This document shows positions 47,058 through 58,637 of a DNA stretch of 64,000 nt, one piece after another. A program made the position numbers and the translations under genes. The DNA comes from Owenia fusiformis (lineage: Eukaryota > Annelida > Polychaeta > Sabellida > Oweniidae). Positions within the stretch are counted from its first letter, which is position 1. Each line of letters opens with the position of its first letter. The DNA lies in contig CAIIXF020000003.1 in NCBI GenBank assembly GCA_903813345.2, forward strand, positions 25,437,248 to 25,501,247. Reading direction: 5' to 3'. Below the pieces are notes generated by a model. The model saw nothing but the letters and a program-made list of their open reading frames with translations. It was not told the origin of the DNA and ran no database searches.

Positions 47058-50000
47058 ATGGTTTATTATGACGTTCAACTGTCGTGCATAGGACTCGCGT
47101 ATACTATATGTGCTTTCATCAATGTATGTTACGGGGACTTTATTGCTGCTATGACGGCAGAACAACTGACCTTTGATGATGCGCAGCAATATTGTGAAAT
47201 GACCTATGGGGGACACATCGCAATGCCTAAGACTTTCGCTCAGTCCGCGGAAATATATGATTCAACGTTAGGAGCATGGAGGTACGATGTTCAAAATCAA
47301 ATGAATTATGTCATAATGTTTTTCATAGTATTTTACATTATATCATTTTATTCCGTGTTGTTAATAATGCTATACGGATTTACTTTCAAAGTATTAGAAA
47401 GGGGGAGGGAAATTAGCGCAACAGATTTTGGACAGTCATATGTTTGATTTTGGCTATTTCCTGGGGATTTAAACAGGTGCATATGTAAGGCCAACGCATT
47501 ACCCCCAGGAAAATCACTTCTAGAGATAATAAAATAATTTTGACTTTGAGACGGGGTAGATGCAAACAACCCACCAAGATGTTTTTTCTGAAATGTTTTC
47601 CTGATTTTCAACCCCTTCCATCCCTATCTCTAGAAATGATTTTCCTGGAGGTAATGCACTGGCCTAACATATACAGACGTCTCGCAAAAAGGTCGCGCAC
47701 GCATTGTTACTTTTGTGGCGTAATCCAGAGGATCCTCGCTTTTAACATGATAGAATGTGACGTTTTTGAGAAAAATGTACACACATGAAAATCCTTTCGT
47801 CCTCCACATTTACCTCTATATCTCAAAACATTTTAGATGAATAACTCTGATATCATATATTTATTGTTAATGGGCTAGGAGCACCATAAAACACGAATCA
47901 ATTGATATTTTAGGTGAAATAAATATATGTGTTGCTGTGCTTGAAAATAGGCGAATGGCGTAAATTAGCCCTATTTTAATGAATTTTGAAAACCTTTCGT
48001 CCTCCACTTTTCCACATACAACAGAAAACACATACTTTTGCGAACAAAATCAACTATTTATTAATAAACTAGAGTTTAAGAGCAAAATAATCATGTATGA
48101 TTTATTAAAAATTTATCTCGTATTTCTTGTTTAATGTACACCTGAAAAGTTGAAGGTAACAAAAAATGAGCAAAAAAGGTCGCTGTCAACAGATTCTATT
48201 TTTCAAACTCTATGACGTCACAATATGGGACGCTTACTGAAATTCATCCTTTGAAATAAAACTTCTATCTACCTTTATCAAGACGAAAAATAAGTATAAA
48301 AGTCATATATTGTTTGAGTTATGAGCGTTTAAAGACGAAAAATAATTCAAAATGTAACGTGTCAACAGGGGATATTTGCCAGATGTTTTGAAAAAAAACT
48401 CTTTTTTTTAAATAGAACGCGCAAGAATTGTGAACGGAGTGTAGTTGATCTAAAAACTTCATCGAAACAGCTTTAAAATGATATATAACTTTAATTAGAA
48501 TATTATCTTATAATCCGGGGAATCAAAGTTACATTTACGCGATACCCTTAAAAAACAAATGCGCCACCTTTTTGCGACACGTCACAAATATTGAAAAATG
48601 CTTATTATCTTTCACTGGCGGATCCAGAAGCTAACAAAGAGGAAGGGACCACATTTGAAATCAGCAAAAAAATTGGGCCCTTAAAACCAAAGGTTGGGCC
48701 CATACTTTCTACTGCCCATATTTTGTTAAATTGGCCTAAAAAGACCCTAAAAGGCCATGTTATGCCTAAAAGGCCCTCTTTGAGGCCCTACAAAATTTTG
48801 GGCCTAAAAATTCTTGCCCCTCCCCCTGGATCTGCTAGTGTCTTTTCTGTGTCTTTTGCTTGACATTTCCTATTTCATGTTGCAATCTTCTTTTTGGATG
48901 CAATAGAAGTGATCTTTAAAAACAAATCAATAATGTTTCCAGTGAGTATTGGATAGGAATAAAAAAGTCAGACAAAACAAGCCCCTGGCCATTAGGGTTT
49001 TCTGGTATATTTGATATACGTGGTTGTCCAATCAGCTTTATTCCTAATGGCCACGATTACAATTGGGATGCAAGTAAGGCATGCGCAGTTCAAAAATCGT
49101 CGGATGCTCTTTGGACGGAACTTGATTGTGACGGGACGGCTCATTTTGTTTGTGAAACAAATCGTAAGTATTAATTTTTGCGTGCAATAGTATGTATGTT
49201 ATTCACAGCCATGAAGCCCTTTCTAGAATTATCCATGGCCATTTATTTATCAGATAACGTTCAAGCCACGTAACTCATTCATATTTGATTAAATAAAACT
49301 GGCATGGAAAAGTATGTATTTTCTATTCTAATTATTCTAGTGCCTGAAACCGATTGTTCTGATTCATCAGCATCCACAACATTTGGTGTCACAACTTCAA
49401 TTCAATTAGAAAATACTTCAACTGCGAATTATTCTACACTTGATGTCACAACACCAGCAGTAGTGACAGCAGTGTCCAATAATGATGAAACACCAACATT
49501 CCAAGAAAATACATCAACTGCGAATTCTTCAACACTTAATGTCACAACACCAGCAGTAGTGACACCAGTGTCCAATATTGATGCAATAACAACATTCAAA
49601 GAAAACACATCAACTGCGAATTCTTCAACACTTGATGTCACAACACCAGCAGTAGTGACACCAGTGTCCAATATTGATGCAATAACAACATTCAAAGAAA
49701 ACACATCAACTGCGAATTCTTCAACACTTGATGTCACAACACCAGCAGTAGTGACACCAGTGTCCAATATTGATGCAATAACAACATTCAAAGAAAATAC
49801 ATCAACTGCGAATTCTTCAACACTTGATGTCACAACACCAGCAGTAGTGACACCAGTGTCCAATATTGATGCAATAACAACATTCAAAGAAAACACATCA
49901 ACTGCGAATTCTTCAACACTTGATGTCACAACACCAGCAGTAGTGACACCAGTGTCCAATATTGATGCAATAACAACATTCAAAGAAAACACATCAACTG

Positions 50001-50443
50001 CGAATTCTTCAACACTTGATGTCACAACACCAGCAGTAGTGACAGCACCATCCAATATTGATGCAATAACAATATTCAAAGAAAATACACCAACTGCTAA
50101 TTCTTCAACACTTGATGTCACCATACAAGCAGTAGTGACACCAGTGTCCAATATTGATGCAGTAACAATGTTTCAAGAAAATACATCAATCGTGAACTCT
50201 TCAATAGAAGGTATTGAACGACATCATGGAACAGATAAATGGCCCATCAAGAAGCTGGCTTATCTACCATCGGAAGCTACAGGGGCCATTCCTGTTGGAC
50301 TGGTTTCATTGACACTCATATTGGGAGGCATTTCTTTAGTCGTATACTTAGATGTAGATCGTTTGAAGAATCAGTTTAGAAGACGGATGATAAGAAATGT
50401 ATCTAATTTTGTTCGTATGATGAAACCAAGGGCAAATCCTTAG
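47058..50443 (+). CDS. C-type lectin-like / mucin / transmembrane receptor, paralogue 2
   Basis: Three exons, 47058-47281, 48943-49163 and 49341-50443, join to 515 aa with the same intron phases as the gene at 28473. The lectin-like domain has LTFDDAQQYC, GGHIAMPK, EYWIGIKKS, SPWPLG, LDC and HFVCE; EPN/QPD and WND sugar-binding motifs are absent. Exon 3 encodes a Ser/Thr-rich stalk built from 32-residue repeats (unit containing NSSTLDVTTPAVVTPVSN), then KWPIKKLAYLPSEA, a transmembrane helix (about 464-486) and a tail LKNQFRRRMIRNV. The tail and juxtamembrane block match paralogue 1 better than the stalks do. Probably a heavily O- and N-glycosylated type I surface protein; ligand unknown. Intron 1 (1.66 kb) contains two repeat elements. 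Confidence 0.86.
47488..47668. repeat. Inverted repeat in intron 1 of lectin gene 2
   Basis: GTAAGGCCAACGCATTAC with CCCCAGGAAAATCA and CTAGAGAT on the left faces ATCTCTAGAAATGATTTTCC and AATGCACTGGCCTAAC on the right. The arms are about 44 bp, probably from a small nonautonomous element. Confidence 0.7.
48613..48840. mobile_element. Short element bounded by CACTGGCGGATCCAG / CTGGATCTGCTAGTG
   Basis: Ends are imperfect inverted repeats. The interior is rich in GGGCCC and AAGGCCC words (TTGGGCCC, CTAAAAAGGCC, GAGGCCC). About 230 bp, noncoding, 102 bp before exon 2 of lectin gene 2. Confidence 0.6.
49510..50190 (+). repeat. Coding 96-bp tandem repeat in lectin gene 2 stalk
   Basis: About seven units of 96 bp (32 codons). 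The central five are nearly identical at DNA level, including silent sites, and the edge units are diverged. This pattern indicates recent expansion or homogenisation. The antisense strand is also open over the array by chance of composition. Confidence 0.95.
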
Positions 50444-51755
50444 TATAATGTATTGGTATCTGAATGGAGAATGCCCCGGCGTACACTAACAGGGTAAAGT
50501 CGCAGTTGTTCAGTGAGTTGTGATGGGTCCCAAAGTATCCCGTGGTGCCCTTTTGATCTTACTTTTTCTATCTTATGTGATCGTTTATGAGTCCCTGCAG
50601 AGACGGAAAATCAGTTGCATAATTAATTAATTTCTATTGGTGATGTTGTCATTATGAGTTCTAAATAAATAACACAAAGATTAGCTCTTTGAATCTTATA
50701 GTATTTACAAATCTTTTGAAAAACAAAAGAATAACAACTCTCCATAGCGCCAAATCTAACTGAACGAACTGAGGGACGTATTCCCTACCAAACTTCGTTC
50801 TGTGCGACAATTATTGAGCAAAATGTATGTTAAAATAGTTGTTTCGATTTACTCACTTCGAGAGCCATGTTAGATTTTGAAACTTATGGCTCTCAAACGG
50901 AGAAGTGAACAGCTGATCAATAGTGACCTTTGAAATTGAATAAAGTCGATCCGCGGCTTACTTTTGGTCTCTAACTGTGTCTTACATCAGTATCATCAAT
51001 CCGTGTAAGTATTGGAGCGCTGGAGTACTTCTTTTTCGATCAAGACTTGTAAATTGTTCATCGAGTTAAAGTTTTACAGACCTATTTCCAATATGGCGGT
51101 TTGCTAGGTGCGAGATACGCAACGAACGAAATGAATTTTGAGAATTAGTTAGGTTCGGACAACCTCCGGAGATTTACGAAAATGTCCGAGCAGAAACCGC
51201 CATATTGGAATTTGGCAGTAAAACGATTCACTCGACTAACAATTACAAGTCTTGATCGAAAAAGAAGTACTCCAGCGCTCCAATACTTACACGGATTGAT
51301 GATACTGATGTAAGACACAGTTAGAGACCAAAAGTAAGCCGCGGATCGACTTAATTCGATTTCAAAGGTCACGATCATTGAGCTGTCCAAATGCTCCGTG
51401 GGAAAGCTATTATATCAAAATCCAAATAGCTTTCGCAGGAAGTAAGTTTCTACTAATTGACTATTCAAGGACACCTTACCAATTACCACAATTTTGTACA
51501 AGCTTATTTTATGATAATTAAGTTAGAATCAATTAGCGGTATTGTTTTCTTGTTTTAGATAATTGTTTGCTGTGGTGATAATCACTAATAGACGTACATG
51601 CCGTACTTTTTCAGGAAACACTTAAAGATGGGTAAACAATATACTTTTATTGAATAACATACACATGTACAATATGTAATTATCAGACATCATAATGGGT
51701 TCAGCATACCTTTGCATATTACACTCGACTTGCTTTAAGGATTCGGAAAAGTAAA
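50444..51755. other. Spacer with a foldback element between lectin gene 2 and the PAN/WSC gene
   Basis: The main content is the foldback at about 50894-51405. AATAAA-like words occur near 50660. No other exon is supported. Confidence 0.55.
50894..51405. mobile_element. Foldback element with arms of about 210 bp
   Basis: Sequence from about 50894 to 51110 is repeated in reverse complement at about 51190-51405. Both arms contain GTCGATCCGCGGCTTACTTT, GACACAGTTAGAGACC, GGAGCGCTGGAGTACTTC and CCAATATGGCGGTTT words. It is noncoding, with a loop of about 80 bp. Confidence 0.85.
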
Positions 51756-54574
51756 ATGCAGCTTCTTGGGTATTGTATTTTATTTATCATCACTCTTGTC
51801 TGGCACTGTTCTGGTTCTGTATTGTTCAAAATGTGGCCCATGGGTAGTTACATGGCAACAATACCAATATACATTTACACCGACGTTGAAGAATTCGATA
51901 CGTGCATACTGAAGTGCTTCCTGCACTCAGCCTGCGTGGCGATCAACTTTCATGAGGAAACTGCAACGTGCGAGGTCCTGGAGTCAGTTGATTGCAACTT
52001 TAAAAGGGTGACTTATGATGGCCATGGAAAGTGGAGAGTAGCACATTCATTACCAGGTATGTCGGATCATTTTTAGCTCACATGGTGAGCTATTGCAATC
52101 ACTCACTTATCCGTCTGTCTGTTCGTCCGTTCGTCTATTTGTCTGTCCGCCTTTCTGTCAACAATTGGCCCGTTTTAAAACCTGTGTCTATAGGATTCCC
52201 GTTTGGAGTTATTTTTGTTTGACATCAATATAGAAAAAAAACATATGACTCCTAGTTCAAAAGCTCGCCTATTTTAAAAATGGTCGCCATTTTTGTCTTG
52301 CGAAATTCACTTTTAGCCCATTTACTAGCTTTACAAATAATTTCAGGTATCCTGCATTGTTAAAAGCCATTTCACTGTAAAGAGTAGTTGTATGAAATAA
52401 TTTTGTTACCAAAAATCGGCAAAAAATATATCCGTTTTTTTTTTATTGTCAGCCATTTTAGTTAACATTGATTTGTCCATCTGTATCGCGAAATCCACTT
52501 TTGGACCATCTGCCTTTTAACCTCTATCGATATGATTCCCAATTTAAGTTATTTTTATTCAACATCAATATATGTATATCAATCAAAATACTCCCCTATG
52601 ACTATTAATTCAAAAGCTCGCCTATTTTAAAAATGGTCGCCATTTTTGTCTCGCGAAATCCACTTTTGGCCATTTCCTAGCTTTACAAATAATTTCAGGT
52701 GTCCTGCATTGTAAAAAGCCATTTCTTGTAAAGAGTAGTTGTATGAAATAATTTTGTTACAAAAAATCGGCAAAAAGTTATATCCGTTTTTTTTTTCAGC
52801 CATTTTAGTAAAGATTGATTTGTCTATCTGTCTCGCGAAATCCACTTTTCGACCATATACCTTAAAACCTCTGTCGATAGGATTCCCGTTTTAAGTTATT
52901 TTTGCTCAACATCAATACAGAAAGCTCCACTATCAACTTCTTCTTTATTCGGTACATTAAATATTCCATAAATACCAAATAAAACAAACAATTTACCAAA
53001 CCTTTACCCAATCTGTCGAATGTTTTTTATTTTATGTTATCGAATGTAATAATCTATACATATTATATTCGCTAAATAGTTTCACTTGTTCTTTGTGTTG
53101 GCATTCACATTTGATATTTATACACAGTGTACATGTATTTGTGTGATGCAGCGAATCTATTTGTTTTCCTTAACGCACGTATAATTCAGTAAATACCGAA
53201 TGCCACAATGGAGTCACGTGATATATTTGAACGATGTAGAATAGCTGCGCGGCCATTTTGCAAATCTCGAGGTCATGTGACAAAATATCGAACAACAACG
53301 AAAGTTATCGAATATTACTTTATTGCATTCGGTAAATAGCAAATTAGCTTTCGGTAAAATGCATTAACTATGTCATAGAAAAATAAACCATTTGGTAAAT
53401 ATAGGCAAACTTATTTCGGTAGGGTTCAAATAGAAATCCAATATTGTGCATTTAATGTGTTACTCTTAAGGAATACCATAACAATTTACGCAAAAAACAT
53501 ATCATTTAGCGAATGAAATATGTAATTTAATGCACATAGTATAAAGTGATTGGCTATTTTGAAAACTTAATTAAGAAATATAGACCAAAGAGCAGGGTTT
53601 TTAGTTTCGAATAACACCCCGCTGGTCTCGGCACAAACGTTTTCTGTACCCCGAACGACCGAATATCGAATATATTTGAATTTAATGAATAAAGAAGCAA
53701 AAATAATCCCATACTCCTGGTTCAAAAGTTCGACTATTTTCAAAATGGTCGCCATTTTTGTCATGCGAAATTCATTTTTGGCCCATTTCCTAGCTTTACA
53801 AATAATTTCAGGTGTCCTGCACTGTAAAGAGTAGTTGTATGAAATAATTTTGTTGCAAAAAATTGGCAAAAGTTATATCCTTTCTTTATTTTCTGCCATT
53901 TTAGCCATCATTCACTTTTGAGCAACACCATGTTATTTATTTATTTGTTTAAACTAGATAAGACAACCCATTATCTGTGTAATTTAAGTTGGCGTTGATT
54001 TACTTATACTCATAAAACAACGAAATGAGTTTTGTTCAGTCATGTGAATTTCAAAAATCATCTTATTTTATGAACAACTATTAATAACGTTGTTAGATCG
54101 TAATTTACAGCCTCTGGTTGTGTCGCCCAAACTCGAATTGGTTGCTATAAGGATTCCCAGAGTGACAGAGATATGCCACTTCGTGCGTATTCAGACACAT
54201 CAAACAATCACCCGGACAGATGTTCAACTGCATGCAGGGAAGCCAACAGTGGTAATGATCAATTTTCATTCTCAGGTTCTACTGAAATTGTGTAAACATA
54301 ATTATTCCGATGAGTAAATCTATATAATAGAATAAAAATAATCTAAAATGTGACTACATATTTAATTTGATTATAGGCCTACAATACATTCATGTTTCAA
54401 TTTTTAGATTACATATATTTGGGTGTTCAAAACGCCCGGGGCTGCTACTGTGGATCGACCTTTGGAAAACATGGTACAGCATCTTCATGTTCGAAGGCTT
54501 GTACCGGGGACCCATCTATTAAATGTGGAGGCTTTGAAAAACAGGATATCTACGAGATATATGACTTACCTTAA
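51756..54574 (+). CDS. Small secreted PAN/Apple plus WSC domain protein
   Basis: Three exons, 51756-52056, 54111-54251 and 54408-54574, join to 202 aa. Residues 1-20 are a clear signal peptide ending WHCSG. Residues about 25-100 have the PAN/Apple pattern (DTCILKC, then ACVAINF, then TCEVLE). Exons 2-3 encode one WSC carbohydrate-binding-type domain: IGCYKDS, LRAYSD, RCSTACRE, then GVQNARGCYCGS, SSCSKACTGD and KCGG, ending EIYDLP. No transmembrane segment or GPI signal follows, so secretion is expected. PAN domains bind protein or sugar; WSC domains are linked to cell-wall or glycan contact. Intron 1 (2.05 kb) is almost entirely repeat sequence. Function beyond extracellular binding is unknown. 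Confidence 0.87.
52069..53950. mobile_element. GCTCACATGGTG element in PAN/WSC intron 1, interrupted by another element
   Basis: It begins TTAGCTCACATGGTGAGCTA and ends near GCAACACCATGTTATT. Inside are repeated segments of roughly 350 bp sharing AAAATGGTCGCCATTTTTGT, GCGAAATCCACTTTTGG and TTTACAAATAATTTCAGGTG. At about 52929-53705 an unrelated TIR element (TTCTTTATTCG... / ...AATAAAGAA) splits the unit: the text before and after rejoins as one intact repeat seen elsewhere. Confidence 0.7.
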
Positions 54575-55300
54575 TTGTAAAACGTTCGTTAAACAGTCAA
54601 GTCAAGTAACTAAGTTAACATTCGAAAATAAAAATCTCAAAAATCGTACATCTTTGATTTCCAAAATGTTATTAAGATTTTAACGTATTAATTTTGAGTA
54701 CATCTCGAATCAATTCTCAACAAAGCTTTCGCGAAATAAGTATTCGAAATGTTTGAGTTCGGGATGATAGAAGTACGTTAAGATATACTGCTCCTTAAAA
54801 AATTCCTTTGGGAACAAGATATTTAGAATCAAAAGAATATTCTTCTTATTGACTCCCTGACACATGCCGACGGATGTTATGTAAGTAAATATCTCCGTTT
54901 AAATAATTTTGTAAACGTTGTCCTCCACAGGTGACATTTTTAGAATTAAAAAACAAAATTGAACATTTTGCTTATCTAAATTTATAAGTTTCTTGGAATA
55001 CAACATATCTGTTAACGATTTATGTCATTAATAATATTTCCCTTAGTTTTCTGTACCCCGAACGACCGAAGGGGTCTATATTACGATTCGAACATGAAAA
55101 CTCACCAGAATATTGCAAAATCGTCAATTTCGATGTTCATTTCCACTTTTTTCATTTCTACTTCCGGTTGAGCGTTTGGCTGTTTCAATTTGTTTACTTA
55201 CCTCCTGACCCCGACTTAAGTTTTTTATTGCCATTTCGGCCTATTTTATTGGTTTCACGCATATCTACTACATTGATAATTATTGAAATTATTGAGATTA

Positions 55301-55605
55301 CATTTTTTTTTTTTTTTTTTTTTTTAAGGTTATTTTATTTCCATATTTAAGACATATATAAACATACAATAATACAATAATACATGAATATGGAGAAACA
55401 AGCCTACGTTTGCACATTATTGGCTTGTGAAAATACATTTTATACAGCGGATATTTACACATACAATAGTAGTGTCATAATTTACATAAATGCAGTGTTC
55501 AGATGGGATGAAGATGAGTGATGATGATATGAAATTTGGCAAGTTACAAAAACGTTTGTGCCTAGACCCTGCGGGGTGTATTCGAAACTAGTAGCCCTGC
55601 TCTGA
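55301..55605 (-). mobile_element. Truncated retroposon 3' tail (poly-A on minus strand)
   Basis: A run of about 23 T at 55304-55326 on + is the poly-A tail of an insertion read on the minus strand; about 280 bp of 3' sequence follows. It is flanked by a long imperfect direct duplication: 55073-55300 on the left and 55606-55704 on the right, the right copy lacking an internal segment of about 130 bp. A 5'-truncated LINE or retroposon is likely. Confidence 0.6.
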
Positions 55606-56689
55606 GGTCTATATTACGATTCAAACATGAAAACTCACCAGGGCCTATTTTATTGGTTTCACGCATATCTACTACATTGATAATTATTGAAATTATTGAG
55701 ATTAGAAAATTTTGGCTCCGGACAATTTCTCCCTGCCATTTTGAATTTTGCAGACGAGAAGGGATGCGAAAAGAACGGAACGGCCTAAACTGACCAATGA
55801 GTGCACTGAACGAAACACTTAGTACAGAGCCGGGAATTGATCTCGAATATAACCCAGCTGAAGCATTGACTTTGTTTACAGTTTATAGAAGGTGTGAATA
55901 CAGTCATGTTCGAATATCAATTCGTGACCATCATATTTTCAACCAAGAATTGTAAGAACTTGAAACATGTTTTTAGTTTTTCAAACCGCATATCCTCATT
56001 TACGTTCTTTGACAAGGATGAATCCATTTGATTTTCTTGATTTTTCTTCAAAACTACCCTTGCAATTGAAATATTAGTATGTAGGATATTACAGTAAATT
56101 AACACGCATTTGTTTTTTATTTATGGTTGGTTCATAATGAAAAATGACAAATAACATACATCTTCTGAAGTAGGGGTATACAATGACATAGTGGAAATTC
56201 AGAAAATTAGGCCATATCCCCAAGATTGCTTCACCAATATGTAACAGAACATCAAAATTATCATTTGCACGTTTGCTGATAGGTATATTGAAAATAATTA
56301 ACCAGGGGTTTTCTTCAATTGTGGCACCATTCTTAGTAAATATTGATGAACATACGAATTTCGAATGTTGACTTAGTTACTTGACTTGACTGTAAAAAAT
56401 GGAAGAAATAAGCAGACAATGCCACAAATAGCTATGACTAAGCAATGTGACAAGTTTGTGATTATTGAATTGAAAAGCAATTAATTCAATCTACCCTTTG
56501 GACTCGTTCGACTTCACTTAAAAGAGAGCTTCGTCTTCTTCTTCAGTAGTTTATAACAATTATTATAGCAATTATGAAATGTTAATTTGATGTCATTTTT
56601 TCTTATTTAAATCCTGTTATCTACTTGTGTAATTATGATCAAACGTCTACAATAAGAAACAAGGCATTAACATGACAAAATGTCACCAC

Positions 56690-58410
56690 CTAATTGAAGC
56701 AAGATAAAAAAGACCTATTTGACCTTGAGGAGGTCATTCAAATTCAAATCTATTTTGGCCTTGAGAATGACATTGAAGGTCAAATCTATAGTCAGATTTG
56801 AAATGTTGAGAACTTGTAGATTATTTTAGAAAAAATTGGTCAATTTGAAGCAAGTTGAAAAAGACCTTTTTGACCTTTTTATTAGCTCACATGGTGAGCT
56901 AGTGCAATCACTCCCTTGTCCGTCTGTCCGTCTGCCAGTTTTAAAACTTACTGTCAACAGGATTCCCGTTTTAAGTTATTTTTGTTCAACATCAATATAG
57001 AAAACCCCCCTATGACTCCTGGTTCAAAACCTCGCCTATTTTCAAAATGGTCGCCCTTTTTGTCTCGCGAAATTCACTTTTGGACCATTTGCTTTAAAAC
57101 CTGTGTCAACAGGATTCCCGTTTTAAGTTATATTTGTTCAACATCAATACAGAAAACTCCCTTATGACTCCTGGTTTAAAAGCTCGCCTATTTTCGTCTC
57201 GCGAAATTCACTTTTGGCCCATTTCCTAGCTTTACAAATAATTTCAGGTGTCCTGCATTGTAAATCGCCATGTTACTGTTAAGAGTAGTTGTATGAAATA
57301 ATTTTGTTACAAAAAATCGGCAAAAAATGATTTTCAGCCATTTTAGTTAACATTGATTTGTCCATCTATCTCGCGAAATCCACTTTTGGTCCATTTGCTT
57401 TAAAACCTCTGTCAATAGGATTTCCGTTTTAAGTTATTTTTGTTCAACATCAATGTAGAAAACTCCTCTATGACTCCTGGTTCAAAAGCTATTTTCAAAT
57501 TGGTCCCCATTTTTGTCTCGCATTGGCCCATTTCTTAGCTTTACAAATAATTTCAGGTGACCTGCATTGTAAAAATCCATGTCACTGTCAGAGTAGCTGT
57601 ATGAATTAATTTTGTTACAAAAAATCGGCAAAAAGTTATATCCGTTTTTTTTTTATTTTCAGCAATTTTAGTAAACATTGATTTGTCCATATGTCTCGCG
57701 AAATCCACTTTTGGACCATTTGCCTTAAAACCTCTGTGAATAGGATTCCCGTTTTAAGTTATTTTTGTTCAACATCAATACAGAAAACTCCCCTATGACT
57801 CCTGGTTCAAAAGCTTGCCTATTTTGAAATTAGTCCCCATTTTTGTCTTGCGAAATTCACTTGTGGCCCATTTCCTAGCTTTACAAATACTTTCAGGTGT
57901 CCTGCATTGTAAAAAGTCATGTCACTGTAAAGAGTAGCTGTATGAAATGATTTTGTTACAAAAAATCTGCAAAATTTACATCTATTTTTTTATTTTCTGC
58001 CATTTTAGCCATGATTCACTTTTGAGCAACACCATGTGAGCCCAGTACCCACGGTACTATTTATTTTACCTTAAGAAGGTCATTGAAGGTCAAATCTCAA
58101 ACATTCAGTCAGATTTGAACTTCCAATAACTTATAGATGATTTCGAAAAAAAATCGGTCAATTTGAAGCAAGTTGAAAAATACCTTTTTGACCTTAAAAA
58201 GGTCATTGAAGGTCAAATCTCAAATCTTAAGTCAGATTTGAACTTCTGATAACTTACAGATGATTTTGAAAAAGTCGGTCAATTTGAAGCAAGTTGAAAA
58301 ATGACATTTTTGATCTTTTTGACCTTAAAAAGGTCATGAAGGTCAAGTCTTAAATATAAAGTCAGATTTGAACTTCTGAAAACATGTAGATGATTTTGAA
58401 AACAATTCAG
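56690..58410. repeat. Tandem array of about 121-bp units interrupted by a GCTCACATGGTG element
   Basis: Units with GTCAATTTGAAGCAAGTTGA, CCTTTTTGACCTT and GTCAGATTTGAACTTCTG occur at 56690-56880 and again at 58065-58410. Between them (about 56884-58060) sits a second GCTCACATGGTG element, with 12-bp terminal inverted repeats GCTCACATGGTG and CACCATGTGAGC. It therefore inserted into the array. Confidence 0.8.
56884..58045. mobile_element. GCTCACATGGTG element, uninterrupted copy
   Basis: Twelve-base inverted ends, a GTCCGTCTGTCCGTCTG tract near the left end, and about three internal direct repeats of roughly 340 bp sharing CTCCTGGTTCAAAAGCT, TCTCGCGAAATTCACTTTTG and GAGTAGTTGTATGAAATAAT. No protein is encoded. 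The superfamily is not clear from the ends. Confidence 0.75.
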
Positions 58411-58637
58411 TCAGTCTATACAGTATTTGTTAAATTATTGGAAGTTGTAAGAATGTGTTACAGGCGCCAACCGCCGACCGCCGATCGCCAATCGCCGGAG
58501 ACTATAACATTAAGTGGTGACATAAAAATATTTTTTTCAATCTTTCTCCCTAACACCCACATCCTTCACTTCAATTATTAGGTTATTAGTTTGGTTCTTT
58601 GCTTATGTTTTGAGCAATCATTACATACATTAATATA

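Noticed and set aside
49429-50151. A 240-codon minus-strand frame with repeats
   Set aside because: It is antisense to the 96-bp coding repeat. The + strand has the lectin exons, matching phases and a TM helix.
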